Assembly (NCBI GenBank): GCA_002787155.1 | Contig: PCVY01000075.1 | Span: forward strand, 1-46,492 | Length of the DNA stretch: 46,492 nt | Reading direction: 5' to 3' | Origin: Candidatus Abzuiibacterium crystallinum | Lineage (GTDB): Bacteria > Omnitrophota > Omnitrophia > Omnitrophales > Abzuiibacteriaceae | Shown: piece by piece, positions 19,109 through 29,249 of the stretch | Layout of the letters: every line of letters begins with the position of its first letter | Position numbering within the stretch: position 1 is the stretch's first letter | Program-made: the position numbers and the translations under genes | The notes under the pieces: model-generated | Database searches by the model: none | What the model was told of the DNA's origin: nothing | What the model saw: only the letters and a program-made list of their open reading frames with translations

Positions 19109-20035
19109 TTAAATAGAGTAGCGTGCGCCGTCCCGTTTGGTTAAATCGGCAAAAGCGCTTCTGAGTTTTGCCGTCACGCGGCCGGGTTTAGCGTTTCCAA
19201 TTTGACGGCCGTCAAGTGAGACCACCGGGATGACTTCCGCAGCCGTACCGGTCAAAAACATTTCATCCGCGTTAAATAAGTCATGGCGCGTCAGCATGCG
19301 TTCTTGTACGGGAACATCATTACGCCTGGCAAGGTCAATGATGGCTTGCCGCGTAATGCCTTTCAAAGCACCCACATGCGCCGGCGGCGTACTCAAAATA
19401 CGCTCCTTCACCATAAATATGTTATCCCCCGTGCATTCTGCGACATAACCTTGAGGATTTAACATCAGCGCTTCCATGTAACCCGAGTTATTTGCTTCAA
19501 TCTTAGCCATGATGTTGTTTAAGTAATTGAGCGACTTCACCTGCGGGTTCACGGCTTCAGGTAAATTTCGTACCGTCGGCACGGTGATGATACCCATCCC
19601 GTTGCGGTAAAGTTTTTCAGGATACAAGACAATGGAGTCAGCAATGACAAATACGGTGGCTTTCTTACATTTGCGGGGATCAAGACCCAAATCACCTTCC
19701 CCGCGCGTGACCACGACCCGAATGTAAGCGTCTCTTAGTTTATTCACGCGCAGTGTTTCCAGAATAATTTCCGTCATTTCTTCCTGATTGTAAGGAATCG
19801 TGAGCATGATGGTGTGCGCCGATTCAAACAAGCGCTCCAGATGCTCCTTGAGTTTAAAAACCAAACAGTTGTAAGAACGGATTCCTTCAAACACACCATC
19901 GCCGTATAAAAGCCCGTGATCAAAAACCGATACTTTGGCTTCGCTTTTAGGAACAAACTCGCCGTTTAAATAAATGAGCAGTTCGTTCTGAAGTTCTGTT
20001 GGCTTCACGGTTTTCTTTTTAGGTGCTTTGCTCAT
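19109..20035 (-). CDS. ilvE: Branched-chain amino acid aminotransferase (class IV PLP)
   Basis: 308 residues from the ATG at 20035, which has AAGGA seven bases upstream. An open frame reaches back to 20092 but would overlap lolD by 44 bp. Class IV aminotransferase fold: SVFDHGLLYGDGVFEGIRSYN-type N-terminus, PLP-binding Lys167 in QVKSLNYLNN, and VAECTGDNIF around Glu200. It transfers amino groups between glutamate and branched-chain 2-oxo acids. D-amino-acid transaminase and aminodeoxychorismate lyase are relatives, but length and the KSLNYLNN context favour IlvE. Confidence 0.9.
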   Translation of the reverse strand: MSKAPKKKTVKPTELQNELLIYLNGEFVPKSEAKVSVFDHGLLYGDGVFEGIRSYNCLVFKLKEHLERLFESAHTIMLTIPYNQEEMTEIILETLRVNKLRDAYIRVVVTRGEGDLGLDPRKCKKATVFVIADSIVLYPEKLYRNGMGIITVPTVRNLPEAVNPQVKSLNYLNNIMAKIEANNSGYMEALMLNPQGYVAECTGDNIFMVKERILSTPPAHVGALKGITRQAIIDLARRNDVPVQERMLTRHDLFNADEMFLTGTAAEVIPVVSLDGRQIGNAKPGRVTAKLRSAFADLTKRDGARYSI

Positions 20036-20048
20036 AGTCATGTCCTTT

Positions 20049-20789
20049 TTAAATTTTCCGAATTTTTTCCAGCACGCCGTCCCGCAATTCATAAATCGAC
20101 TGGGCGTAAGCGGTTAAAGCCGATTCATGTGTGACAATGACAAAAGTTGTTTTCTCTTCTTTTTGCAACTGAATCAATAAATCAAAAACCTGATCGGCCG
20201 TTTGCTCGTCCAAATTGCCGGTCGGTTCATCACATAAAACAATGTCAGGCTGATTCATCAGCGCCCGCGCAATGGCGGTCCGCTGCAATTCACCCCCCGA
20301 AAGCTCGGAAGGATAATGATCGGCACGGCCTGAAAGGCCGACCCGGCTCAACAAGATTTTGGCACGTTTCTGATCCCTGCCGCCGTTAATCATGGTCGGC
20401 AATAAAACATTTTCCAAAAGTGTCAGTTCCGGCAGTAAATGATAAAACTGAAAAACAAACCCAACGTGCTTTAAGCGATATTCCGAAATCTGACGGTCGT
20501 TTAAGTGCGATAAATCCCGATCTTTAAAAAAAATCTTTCCCAAGGTAGCTCGGTCCAACCCGCCTAACAAATGAAGCAAGGTTGATTTGCCGGAACCGGA
20601 CCGGCCGACAATCATCGACATCTCACCCTCTTTGATTTCCAAATCAACACCTTTGAGCACCTTTAAGTTCCCATGCGGCGTTTGATAAGATTTGCACAAT
20701 TGATGAGTCGAAAGGATGACCTCACCGGCCGTGATGCCTTTCTTGGCTTCTTTTCGAGTTACTTTTTGTAATAAAGCTTTGATCGCCAT
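20049..20789 (-). CDS. lolD: LolD-type ABC ATPase (lipoprotein release)
   Basis: 246 residues; ATPase of the LolCDE system that extracts lipoproteins from the inner membrane for transfer to the outer membrane. Walker A GRSGSGKS at 62-69, signature LSGGELQR, Walker B IVLCDEPTGNLD and VTHES are present. The HVGFVFQFYHLLPELTLLENV stretch is typical of LolD/MacB-type ATPases. It carries about 20 extra residues at the N-terminus. Five bases separate it from the lolC/E-type gene. Confidence 0.92.
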   Translation of the reverse strand: MAIKALLQKVTRKEAKKGITAGEVILSTHQLCKSYQTPHGNLKVLKGVDLEIKEGEMSMIVGRSGSGKSTLLHLLGGLDRATLGKIFFKDRDLSHLNDRQISEYRLKHVGFVFQFYHLLPELTLLENVLLPTMINGGRDQKRAKILLSRVGLSGRADHYPSELSGGELQRTAIARALMNQPDIVLCDEPTGNLDEQTADQVFDLLIQLQKEEKTTFVIVTHESALTAYAQSIYELRDGVLEKIRKI

Positions 20790-20794
20790 TTTTT

Positions 20795-22087
20795 TTATTC
20801 GTACCGCAAGGCTTCCACAGGCTTTAACCTGGCTGCTTGGATAGCCGGGTAAATACCGGCCAAAAGCGCCATGAAGAGCGCCGCTATGATAATGATGGTG
20901 ACATCGTGTAAGTTAATTTGAACCGGAATTTTGTCAAAATAATAAATATCACGCGGAAAAACAGCGTATCCCGTCACGTATTCGATTAATTGGGCAACCG
21001 CGTTGAGACGAAAAGCAAGCAACAGCCCCGCCAGAGCACCTAACACAACCCCGCTCACACCGATTAAAAATCCTTCCAAGAGGAAAATCCCGCTAATCGC
21101 AGCGGCTGTCGCACCGACGGAACGCAAGATGCCGATGTCCTTGGTCTTCTCTTTGACCACCATGGTTAAACTGGAAACAATGTTAAAAGCAGCCACTAAA
21201 ATAATCAGAGACAACAAAATGGCCATCACCGTTTTTTCGGTTTTCAAAGCCGAAAAGAAATTCCGGTTCAGATCCATCCAGCTGCGGTAAATGTAGCCGG
21301 GACCCATTTGAAAAATTAATCGGCGCTTTAATTCGTCGGCATGGTCGACATCCTGAATCCGGACACTCAACCCCGTCACACGATTCCCCAATTGATAAAG
21401 CCCCTGGCCTTGGCGAATGCTGACAATGGCAAGCGATGAATCAAAATCACTCATACCGACATGATAAATACCGCTCACGGCGAATAAAGAACTTTCCGGT
21501 TTTTTAAGCACCGCCATGATTGATTTTCCACTCATGGCCGGTGAAATAATCGAAACATAATCACCCACACTCACGTTTAAGACACGGGCCAATTCTTCGC
21601 CGATGACAATTTGGCCGACCATTTTGGTTTTTTCTTGTCCAAACCAATTCTCATTGGTCACTTCGATGTCATTCAAAAGAAATTTACCCGTCCACATGCG
21701 CTCGCGGAAGAAAGCAAGGTCCTCGCTCTTGGAGTCATTCCCGCGCAAAATAATGCCGCGCGCATTGTGATTAGAACGAATGATAGCCTGCCCTTGCACA
21801 AACGGGGTAATCGATTGAATGCCGGGCAAATTCAATGACAAAATTTTATCCTTCGCTTGAGCAGGATTTTCCAACCCGCCCGCTTGTTCCATGATAATGT
21901 GCGGCTGAGCACCGATGATTTTTTCTTTCAACTCTTTGTCAAAACCGCTCATCACGGACAAAACAACGATCAGCGCCATCACACCCACTGCCACCCCCAG
22001 AATAGAAATGGCAAAATTAAATGAAATAAAGTGCGAGTGCCGCCGCTTCATCAAATGTTTTTGTGCGATAAATCCGATAAAACCCAT
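20795..22087 (-). CDS. LolC/LolE-type lipoprotein-releasing permease
   Basis: 430 residues, four transmembrane helices: one near residues 22-45, then a large periplasmic domain, then three near 285-305, 330-360 and 395-420. The start FIAQKHLMKRR...FISFNFAISILGVAVGVMAL is the LolC/E signature. There is a single permease gene, so a homodimeric LolC/E (LolF-like arrangement) is likely. Its ATG overlaps the lysS TAA by one base. Confidence 0.93.
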   Translation of the reverse strand: MGFIGFIAQKHLMKRRHSHFISFNFAISILGVAVGVMALIVVLSVMSGFDKELKEKIIGAQPHIIMEQAGGLENPAQAKDKILSLNLPGIQSITPFVQGQAIIRSNHNARGIILRGNDSKSEDLAFFRERMWTGKFLLNDIEVTNENWFGQEKTKMVGQIVIGEELARVLNVSVGDYVSIISPAMSGKSIMAVLKKPESSLFAVSGIYHVGMSDFDSSLAIVSIRQGQGLYQLGNRVTGLSVRIQDVDHADELKRRLIFQMGPGYIYRSWMDLNRNFFSALKTEKTVMAILLSLIILVAAFNIVSSLTMVVKEKTKDIGILRSVGATAAAISGIFLLEGFLIGVSGVVLGALAGLLLAFRLNAVAQLIEYVTGYAVFPRDIYYFDKIPVQINLHDVTIIIIAALFMALLAGIYPAIQAARLKPVEALRYE

Positions 22088-23526
22088 TAGGCGCTTTCTT
22101 TTTCTTTTCTGAGTTGAGGAAATAAAATGACATCGCGGATAGAAGCCGCGTTCGTTAAGAGCATCACCAACCGGTCAATCCCAATCCCCAATCCGCCTGC
22201 CGGCGGCATGCCGTATTCCATGGCCAATAAAAAATCCTCATCGATCGCTTTATCATCACCGATGGTTTCTTTTTGTGCCGTCAGCCGTTCACGCTGCTCC
22301 AAAGAATCATTAAGTTCGGAGAAAGCATTGGCCAATTCCATCCGGGCGATAAAAAGCTCAAACCGATAACAAAGATCGGGCTCATCTTCCCGCCGTTTCG
22401 CCAAAGGGGTGGTCACCGTCGGAAAATCAATCACAAAAGTCGGATCAATTAATTCAGGCTGAACAAAATGGTCAAAAGCTTCATTCAGGATATCCACATC
22501 GTCTGCAGCCGGATCAAAAGCAAGGCCCGCTTTTTTGGCTAACGCTTTGACATCCCCCTGACGCCAATTCGCCTTGCTCTTCTCTTTGAGAATATCGTAG
22601 AAAGAAACCCGTTTCCAGGGACGCTTGAAATTGAGCTTCAGATCACCAAACGGCAACTCAATGCCGCCACCAATTTTTTCTGCTAAATTCGAAATTAATT
22701 CTTCGGTTAAATTCATCATGTCTTCATAATCCGCATAAGCTTGGTAAAGCTCGATCATCGTAAACTCGGGATTATGCCGTACTGAAATACCTTCATTACG
22801 AAAATTGCGGTTAATCTCGTAAACTTTTTCAAACCCGCCGACCAACAAACGCTTCAGGTATAGTTCCGGCGCCACACGTAAATAAAGATCACGATGCAAT
22901 GTGTGATGATGCGTTTTAAAAGGCCGTGCGCGGGCACCGCCCGGAATGGGCTGCATCATGGGCGTCTCAACTTCCATAAATCCTTTTTCATCCAGATGCT
23001 TGCGAATCAAGCGGATGATCTCGCTTCTTTTCTTAAATGTTTCCCGAACATCATCGTTCACAATTAAATCAACGTAACGGTGCCGGTAACGCAGTTCAAC
23101 ATCTCTCAGTCCATGCCATTTTTCAGGCAGCATCTGTACAATCTTGGTGAGCAGTTCATATTTGAGCACTCGGACAGTTTTCTCACCCGTCCGTGATAAA
23201 AAACACTGTCCCTGAATTCCTAAAATATCACCCAAATCTAAGAGGCTGAAAAACTGATAAGCTTCCGCACCCACATCATCCAACTTCATGTAAATCTGGA
23301 TCTTGCCGGATTCATCCTTGATATCTCCAAAAGCACTCTTGCCGTGGGCGCGCCGTGACAAAAGCCGTCCGGCAATGGAAACCTTTTGTCCTTCCTCAAA
23401 ATTTTTCAACAAATCCTGAACCGCATGCGTTCTGTCAAATTTACCGCCAAAGAGCCGCACGCCTTTCTGGCGCAGGCTTTTCACTTTTTCTAAGCGTTCT
23501 TTAAGAATATCTGATGCGGATTCCAT
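22087..23526 (-). CDS. lysS: Lysyl-tRNA synthetase, class II
   Basis: 479 residues from ATG at 23526; a GTG at 23601 in the same frame would add 25 residues unlike the family and lies upstream of the likely transcription start. The N-terminal OB fold (about 30-150) is followed by the class II core with motif 2 YEINRNFRNEGISVRHNPEFTM and motif 3 GGLGIGIDRLVML near the C-terminus. Charges tRNA-Lys. A GAGAGG sequence lies only two bases before the ATG. Confidence 0.96.
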   Translation of the reverse strand: MESASDILKERLEKVKSLRQKGVRLFGGKFDRTHAVQDLLKNFEEGQKVSIAGRLLSRRAHGKSAFGDIKDESGKIQIYMKLDDVGAEAYQFFSLLDLGDILGIQGQCFLSRTGEKTVRVLKYELLTKIVQMLPEKWHGLRDVELRYRHRYVDLIVNDDVRETFKKRSEIIRLIRKHLDEKGFMEVETPMMQPIPGGARARPFKTHHHTLHRDLYLRVAPELYLKRLLVGGFEKVYEINRNFRNEGISVRHNPEFTMIELYQAYADYEDMMNLTEELISNLAEKIGGGIELPFGDLKLNFKRPWKRVSFYDILKEKSKANWRQGDVKALAKKAGLAFDPAADDVDILNEAFDHFVQPELIDPTFVIDFPTVTTPLAKRREDEPDLCYRFELFIARMELANAFSELNDSLEQRERLTAQKETIGDDKAIDEDFLLAMEYGMPPAGGLGIGIDRLVMLLTNAASIRDVILFPQLRKEKESA

Positions 23527-23585
23527 AACCTCTCGACACCCGGCTAGTAAATAAGTATGTGTGAAACAGGTAAAACGCAAAACGT

Positions 23586-23615
23586 ATTGTATCTTAATCA
23601 CTTATGAAGTGTCAA
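23586..23615 (-). promoter_or_regulatory. Sigma70-type promoter of the lysS-lolC-lolD-ilvE operon
   Basis: On the minus strand TTGACA (23610-23615) and TACAAT (23586-23591) are separated by 18 bp. Transcription would begin near 23579, about 53 nt before the lysS ATG. It lies in the 103-bp gap after lnt. Confidence 0.65.
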
Positions 23616-23629
23616 CGGAGCCAAAACAG

Positions 23630-25210
23630 CTAATTTTTAGGTGGGAAAAAGCGCAAAGAGACAAAAATAAGGAGAAGAATGGCTAGGCAGCCCATTGGGA
23701 AAAGATGCCCCTGCCGGGCATAAAATGTTGGCGGATGGGACAACAAAATCGAATGTGTCAGACCGCCCGCTACCCAGGTGTCAAAGCCATACTGATTTTC
23801 AACCCGGCTCAGCACTTTTCCTTTGGATGAAATAAAACCGGAAACACCTGTGTTGGCCGCGCGCACCACAGGCACCCCCTCTTCAATCGCCCGTAAAATA
23901 GAGGCCTGTAAATGCTGGTAAGGTGCCGCGCTCGTTCCAAACCAAGCATCATTGGTTAAGACCACTAAGAATTCAGCGCCTGCACGAACCATTTTGCGCG
24001 CGAGTGACGGAAAGGTATCTTCAAAACAAATAAGGCTTGAAAATGAAAACGGTACGCGTGCGGCATCGGGATGACGAACGCCTGATTTCGTTTCTAATTG
24101 AAAAACGGCGGGCGAATCTCCGGGACTGAAATCCCCGACACCGAGTGAATACGCATATTTCTCTAAACCAAACCATGAAAAAAATTGAGCAAACGGCACA
24201 AACTCACCAAAAGGAACCAGGCGCATTTTATCGTAGCGATTAAGCAGTTGACCATTTTCATTGATGAAATAAGCGCTGTTAAAAATTTTAGGCTGACGCC
24301 CAATCACGGCGCCTTCCTCTTCATAAGGACTTCCCATCAAAAAAGGAATGCGCGCTTCCTTCACCCACTCAAAAATGGTATGGCGTTCACTGTCGCGGTT
24401 TAAAATGCCGGGCCAAGACGATTCGGGCCAAACAATTAAATCGGGGCGGCTGTAAACCACAAATTCGGAAAGGCGGCGGTATTTTTCTATAATGCCGGCT
24501 CGGTACGCCGCATCCCATTTTTGAGATTGAGGGATATTGGCCTGCACCACACCAACCGCAACTACTTTGCCGTCATGTTGAGGCTGATTCAATCGATTCA
24601 AACCGTACAGCATCACGATTAAAATCAACAGTCCTGTATAACCCAACCGCCAGAAAGCCCTTTGGCGCTCGAAGGCTTGAGGCCAAGATGCCGTCAAGAG
24701 CCAAATGGTCAAATTACATAGGACAATCAAGAAAGACAAACCATAAACACCGAAAATAGCGGCCGTTTGTGCGATGGGTAAGTAATGGCTTTGGGTATAA
24801 CCTAACAAATTCCATCCAAAAGCCCATACGGGCATTTCTGTTCTGATCCATTCCAAGACAACCCATGCGGCCGGCACGGCAATCAAACTGAGAATAAATC
24901 GATCGCGCCTTAATAAGAAAAACGCCAAGCAGCCGAATAATCCAAAAAAAACTGCGTACAAAGCCGCTACAAAAACCCATCCAAAATAAGTAACATGCCG
25001 CAGCCATTCAAGAGACATGAAGAAAAAGAGAAAACCAACGCAGTAAAAAACAAAAAAAGCTTCCCATTTTGATTTTGTCCGGGCCAGCGCCGTCAAAGCC
25101 GGGACCAGTGCGATCCAAGCCAGAAAACCAAAACTAAATTTAGGAAATGAAACAGTTAATAAAAACGCAGAAGTAATAATCAAAAAAGATTGGCTGGAAT
25201 GTTTAGGCAT
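23630..25210 (-). CDS. lnt: Apolipoprotein N-acyltransferase
   Basis: 526 residues. About six to seven N-terminal transmembrane helices precede a carbon-nitrogen hydrolase domain (from about 215). The catalytic triad parts are recognisable: Glu in VWPESSWPG, Lys in YDKMRLVPFGE, and Cys in SSLICFEDTFP. Lnt adds the third acyl chain to lipoproteins in the inner membrane, a prerequisite for Lol export; this fits the lol genes directly downstream. Not overlapping lysS, which has its own promoter. Confidence 0.95.
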   Translation of the reverse strand: MPKHSSQSFLIITSAFLLTVSFPKFSFGFLAWIALVPALTALARTKSKWEAFFVFYCVGFLFFFMSLEWLRHVTYFGWVFVAALYAVFFGLFGCLAFFLLRRDRFILSLIAVPAAWVVLEWIRTEMPVWAFGWNLLGYTQSHYLPIAQTAAIFGVYGLSFLIVLCNLTIWLLTASWPQAFERQRAFWRLGYTGLLILIVMLYGLNRLNQPQHDGKVVAVGVVQANIPQSQKWDAAYRAGIIEKYRRLSEFVVYSRPDLIVWPESSWPGILNRDSERHTIFEWVKEARIPFLMGSPYEEEGAVIGRQPKIFNSAYFINENGQLLNRYDKMRLVPFGEFVPFAQFFSWFGLEKYAYSLGVGDFSPGDSPAVFQLETKSGVRHPDAARVPFSFSSLICFEDTFPSLARKMVRAGAEFLVVLTNDAWFGTSAAPYQHLQASILRAIEEGVPVVRAANTGVSGFISSKGKVLSRVENQYGFDTWVAGGLTHSILLSHPPTFYARQGHLFPMGCLAILLLIFVSLRFFPPKN

Positions 25211-25253
25211 TAGACAAGACCATTAAATAGTGCTCAGCGGACATAAAAACTGT

Positions 25254-25306
25254 GTCATGGCGAGAACCCGCCACGCTGTTTGGCGGACGCCTTCGGCGGT
25301 CAATAA
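25254..25306. repeat. Degenerate REP-like element between secA and lnt
   Basis: Begins GTCATGGCGAG and contains CCGCCA/TGGCGG arms and GGACGCCTTCGG, a string shared with the REP element at 14807-14883. It sits in the 112-bp gap downstream of secA. Confidence 0.55.
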
Positions 25307-25322
25307 CACCTTGAGCATTATT

Positions 25323-27938
25323 TTAAACGGCACCGTGGCACTTTTTATATTTTTTGCCCGATCCGCACGGGCAAGGATCATTTCGGCCCACTTTCGGCTG
25401 AGTGGTTTGCCCCGTTTTCTGGATGGGGACTTGCCCGCCTAGAGAGGGGCGTAACAAACTGGGCTGTTGAGCTGATGGCTGCGGCAAAGGCGGCGCCGGC
25501 CCGGCGGCAAATCCGGAAGATTCCGGATGCAGCAACTTTTGCTGGGCAGTATCCATGGCCGTGTGCACTTTTTCTTGTTTGACGGATTGAATTCGGAAAA
25601 GATAACCAATGGTATCTTGACGGATGTTGCGCACCATCTCATCAAACAAAGCAAAAGCCTCGCGCTTATATTCTACCAACGGATTACTTTGGGCGTAGGC
25701 ACGCAAATGAATGCCTTCCCGTAAATTGTCAATCGAATGCAGATGCTCTTTCCATTTGGCATCAATGAGCTGTAATAAAATGTAGCGTTCTAAAAACAGC
25801 ATTTGGTCACGGCCAAACGACTCCCGCTTTTTCTCGTACGCGGCGCGAACCCGGTCCATGATTTCCTGATGCAAAATCTCCTGCTCGCTCACCATGCCTT
25901 GACCCGAACCTGTTTCCAACTGGTCTAATGAAATATTAAATTTTCGCTGAATCGCTTCGAAAAGTTTTTTCTCATCTCTATCTTCTTCGGGAATCTCAGG
26001 CCCGAGAAATTCTAAAATAAGATCTTCCAGCACATTATCAGCCATTTCAAGTACATGTTTTGATAAATCTTTACTGTTTAAAATTTCATCTCGCTCTTGG
26101 TAAACAATTTCACGCTGCCGGTTCATCACATCGTCAAAATCGAGCAAGTGCTTGCGAATTTCAAAATTATGACTTTCCACCCGCTTTTGCGCCGTCTCAA
26201 TGGCTTTCGAAACAAGCCCCGATTCAATTTCCTGCCCTTCTTCCATTCCCATCCGGTCCATCAACATTTTGATACGGTCTGATCCAAAAATACGCATTAA
26301 GTCATCCTCAAGCGACAAGTAAAATTTGGAGGAGCCCGGGTCGCCTTGGCGTGCGCAACGACCGCGGAGCTGGTTATCGATGCGGCGCGATTCATGCCTT
26401 TCCGTTCCCAGCACATGCAAACCGCCTTTGGCCGCAACACCTTCCCCTAAAACGATGTCTGTTCCGCGTCCTGCCATATTGGTGGCAATGGTAATGGCGC
26501 CGGTTTGACCCGCCCGCGAAATAATTTCTGCCTCCTGCTCGTGGTATTTGGCATTGAGAACCGTGTGAGCCAATTGACGGCGGTTGAGCAACTGGCTCAA
26601 GTGTTCTGATTTCTCGATTGAAATCGTACCGACTAAAACAGGCCTGCCTTCGCTGTGGAGCGCTTGGATGTGATCGACCACGGCATTGAACTTTTCGCGT
26701 TCCGTTTTATAAACTGAATCCGCCAAATCTTCACGGACACAAGGCCGGTTGGTCGGCATGACCACCACATCCAGCTTATAAATTTTGTCAAATTCAACTG
26801 CCTCGGTAGCAGCCGTTCCGGTCATGCCGGCTAATTTTTTGTACATCCGAAAATAGTTTTGGAAAGTGACGGTCGCCAACGTTTGGTTTTCGCGCTCGAT
26901 TTTAACGTTTTCTTTCGCTTCCAACGCTTGATGCAAGCCATCCGAAAAACGCCGGCCCGGCATCAAACGTCCGGTAAATTCGTCGACAATCACGACCTTA
27001 CCGTCTTTAATCATGTAATCCACATCCCGCTGGAATAAAACGTGTGCTTTTAATCCCTGATTGATGTGATGAATTAAATCGATTTGCGTATTCTCATAAA
27101 GATTTTCAACGCCCAGCAACGCTTCGCACTTGGTAATGCCTTCTTCGGTTAAAGCCACTGTGTTTGCTTTTTCGTCTTTTTCATAATGGGTGGTTTCTTT
27201 CAGGTGAGGAATCACGCGGTTAATTTGGTAGTACTTGTCGGTCGATTCTTCGGCAGGTCCTGAAATGATGAGCGGTGTACGAGCTTCATCAACTAAAATG
27301 GAATCTACTTCGTCAACAATCGCGTAATAAAGCGGCCGCTGCACCCGGTCATCCAAATCGCTCACCATGTTGTCGCGCAAATAATCAAAACCAAACTCGT
27401 TGTTGGTCCCATAAGTGACATCTGACCGGTAAGCCGCTTGACGCTCAGTGTGCGGCATATCATGCTGAATCACACCGACTGTCAAACCCAGGAATTCATA
27501 AATGGGCCCCATCCACTCCCGGTCTCTTTTGGCAAGATAATCATTGACGGTAACCAAATGAACACCTTTGCCTGCCAAAGCATTTAAATAAACAGGCAAA
27601 GTGGCCACCAGCGTTTTACCTTCACCCGTCGACATTTCGGCAATATTGCCTTGGTGAAGCGCGATACCGCCCAAAAGTTGGACGTCATAATGACGCATTT
27701 TAATCGTGCGGCGCGCCGCTTCCCGAACCACGGCGAAAGCTTCAACAAGAAGCTGATCCGGCGTTTCGCCTTTTTCGAGACGGCCTTTGAATTCATTGGT
27801 TTTGGCGCGGAGCGCTTCATCAGAGAACGCCTGCATGGCAGATTCTAAAGCGTTTATTTTATGAACGGCAGGCCAATGCTTCGCCAGGATGCGCGTATTC
27901 CGTGAAGGAAATATTTTTCTTATTAAGGTGCTGATCAT
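25323..27938 (-). CDS. secA: Preprotein translocase ATPase SecA
   Basis: 871 residues, complete. Motor of the Sec export pathway. Walker A GEGKT at 105-109, [36 protein letters not shown] and [11 protein letters not shown] are all present. The C-terminus carries the zinc-binding SEC-C motif [16 protein letters not shown], which contacts SecB or the ribosome. Its ATG overlaps the prfB stop by four bases. Confidence 0.98.
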   Translation of the reverse strand: MISTLIRKIFPSRNTRILAKHWPAVHKINALESAMQAFSDEALRAKTNEFKGRLEKGETPDQLLVEAFAVVREAARRTIKMRHYDVQLLGGIALHQGNIAEMSTGEGKTLVATLPVYLNALAGKGVHLVTVNDYLAKRDREWMGPIYEFLGLTVGVIQHDMPHTERQAAYRSDVTYGTNNEFGFDYLRDNMVSDLDDRVQRPLYYAIVDEVDSILVDEARTPLIISGPAEESTDKYYQINRVIPHLKETTHYEKDEKANTVALTEEGITKCEALLGVENLYENTQIDLIHHINQGLKAHVLFQRDVDYMIKDGKVVIVDEFTGRLMPGRRFSDGLHQALEAKENVKIERENQTLATVTFQNYFRMYKKLAGMTGTAATEAVEFDKIYKLDVVVMPTNRPCVREDLADSVYKTEREKFNAVVDHIQALHSEGRPVLVGTISIEKSEHLSQLLNRRQLAHTVLNAKYHEQEAEIISRAGQTGAITIATNMAGRGTDIVLGEGVAAKGGLHVLGTERHESRRIDNQLRGRCARQGDPGSSKFYLSLEDDLMRIFGSDRIKMLMDRMGMEEGQEIESGLVSKAIETAQKRVESHNFEIRKHLLDFDDVMNRQREIVYQERDEILNSKDLSKHVLEMADNVLEDLILEFLGPEIPEEDRDEKKLFEAIQRKFNISLDQLETGSGQGMVSEQEILHQEIMDRVRAAYEKKRESFGRDQMLFLERYILLQLIDAKWKEHLHSIDNLREGIHLRAYAQSNPLVEYKREAFALFDEMVRNIRQDTIGYLFRIQSVKQEKVHTAMDTAQQKLLHPESSGFAAGPAPPLPQPSAQQPSLLRPSLGGQVPIQKTGQTTQPKVGRNDPCPCGSGKKYKKCHGAV

Positions 27939-29045
27939 GAATGTTTCACAAACTTTTTGAGATAAGCTTCTATAAACGGCTCGATTTCACCATCCATGAC
28001 GATTTGTCCGTTTGAAGTTTCATAATTCGTGCGGTGATCTTTTACCATCGTATACGGATGAAAAACATAAGAACGAATTTGTGATCCCCAAGCAATTTCC
28101 TTTTTTTCGCCGTATTGCGCTTTCATTTTTTCTTCTTCTTCGCGCCGCATTTTTTCGTACAGCCGCGCTTTTAACACTTTCATGGCGGTTTGCTTGTTTT
28201 GAAGCTGCGAGCGTTCGTTTTGGCACTGCACGACGATGCCCGACGGTAAATGTGTAATGCGGACCGCGCTTGAAGTTTTATTAACGTGCTGTCCGCCGGC
28301 GCCGCCGGCACGGTATGTATCAATCCTGAGGTCCGCTTCCTTCAAATCAATTTCGGTTACTTCTTCGACTTCTGCAATCACATCAACGGATGCAAACGAC
28401 GTATGACGTCTTTTATTCGCATCAAAAGGAGAAATGCGGACCAGGCGGTGAACCCCGCGCTCGGCTTTTAAGTAACCGTACGCATACGCCCCCTGTGCAA
28501 AAAAAGTAACGCTTTTGATCCCCGCTTCTTCGCCCGGTTGATGATCAATCATTTCTACTTTAAATCCGCTGGCTTCACAATAGCGGGTATACATGCGAAA
28601 TAACATGCTGGCCCAATCGCATGATTCGGTACCGCCGGCACCCGCATTAATACTCACAATGGCTGAATTGGGATCTAAAGGATCCGACAAAAGCCGCTGG
28701 AACTCAATTTTATCTACTTGGTGAATCAAGGTGCGGAGCTGGGACTCAAGGTCTGCGAGTGATGCTTCGTCCTTTTCCGTGATTAAGCCGGCATACTCTT
28801 TTAATTCTTCCGCCTCTTGGTATGCCTTTTTCCAAGGATCAACCATGCTTTTCAAGCGTTTTAAGCGGTCAATGGTTGCTTGCGCATCGGAGGGGCGGTC
28901 CCAAAACCCGCTTTGAGCCATTTGATCGTTGAGGGATTTTATCTCGGCATCTTTAGACGCGAGGTCAAAGATACCTCCGTATTTCTTCTAACTTCTGATG
29001 AATGTTTTCTAACCCGCGTTTTAACTCAACAATCCGCTCGTCCAT
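27935..29045 (-). CDS. prfB: Peptide chain release factor 2, with programmed +1 frameshift
   Basis: Terminates at UGA and UAA. The first frame starts at ATG 29045 and runs 26 codons to an in-frame TGA at 28965-28967. The slippery site CTTTGAC (28964-28970) is preceded by an internal Shine-Dalgarno-like CGGAGG (28974-28979), the classic arrangement. A +1 shift continues to 27935, giving about 369 residues. The main frame has SPF ([15 protein letters not shown]), the stop-codon recognition tripeptide, and GGQ ([12 protein letters not shown]), the hydrolysis motif. Low RF2 makes the ribosome pause at UGA and shift, so the gene is autoregulated. Confidence 0.95.
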
Positions 29046-29070
29046 GGCCCTGCCTTTCTATGAAGCAGGT

Positions 29071-29099
29071 AGTTTAGCAACCCTGATGTTTCTTGTAAA
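29071..29099 (-). promoter_or_regulatory. Promoter of prfB-secA
   Basis: On the minus strand TTTACA (29094-29099) and TAAACT (29071-29076) with a 17-bp spacer. The start would lie about 20 nt before the prfB ATG, which is preceded by AAAGGCAGGG. Confidence 0.55.
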
Positions 29100-29114
29100 G
29101 CCCATCTCCACTGG

Positions 29115-29209
29115 CAGGGACGGTTCTTTTAGGGACGGTTCTGCTTTTCCGTCAAACCATACGCCGGACCCGACGCGCAGTGTGGCGGGCGCAAGAAGAA
29201 CCGTCCCTG
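29115..29209. repeat. Inverted repeat with GGGACGGTTCTT arms between prfB and recN
   Basis: CAGGGACGGTTCTT (29115-29128) is the exact complement of 29196-29209. A second direct half-unit AGGGACGGTTCT lies at 29131-29142. A related half-site CAGGGACGGTTCCTG is at 4168-4182. GGGACGGTTCT palindromes are, from memory, a widespread repeat family. It lies in the divergent gap between the two operons. Confidence 0.8.
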
Positions 29210-29214
29210 AGTTA

Positions 29215-29243
29215 TTGACAAAATGCGGCAGGCTGATTACCCT
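29215..29243 (+). promoter_or_regulatory. Weak candidate promoter of recN
   Basis: TTGACA (29215-29220), 17-bp spacer, TACCCT (29238-29243). The -10 is poor. If used, transcription would begin at or near the recN ATG at 29250, giving a leaderless message, consistent with no visible ribosome-binding site. Confidence 0.3.
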
Positions 29244-29249
29244 ATCTCC

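Noticed and set aside
20036..20092. Longer ilvE N-terminus
   Set aside because: It would overlap lolD by 44 bp, is unlike the family, and the ribosome site fits the ATG at 20035.
23527..23601. Longer lysS N-terminus from GTG 23601
   Set aside because: The extra residues lie upstream of the likely transcription start and do not look like LysS.
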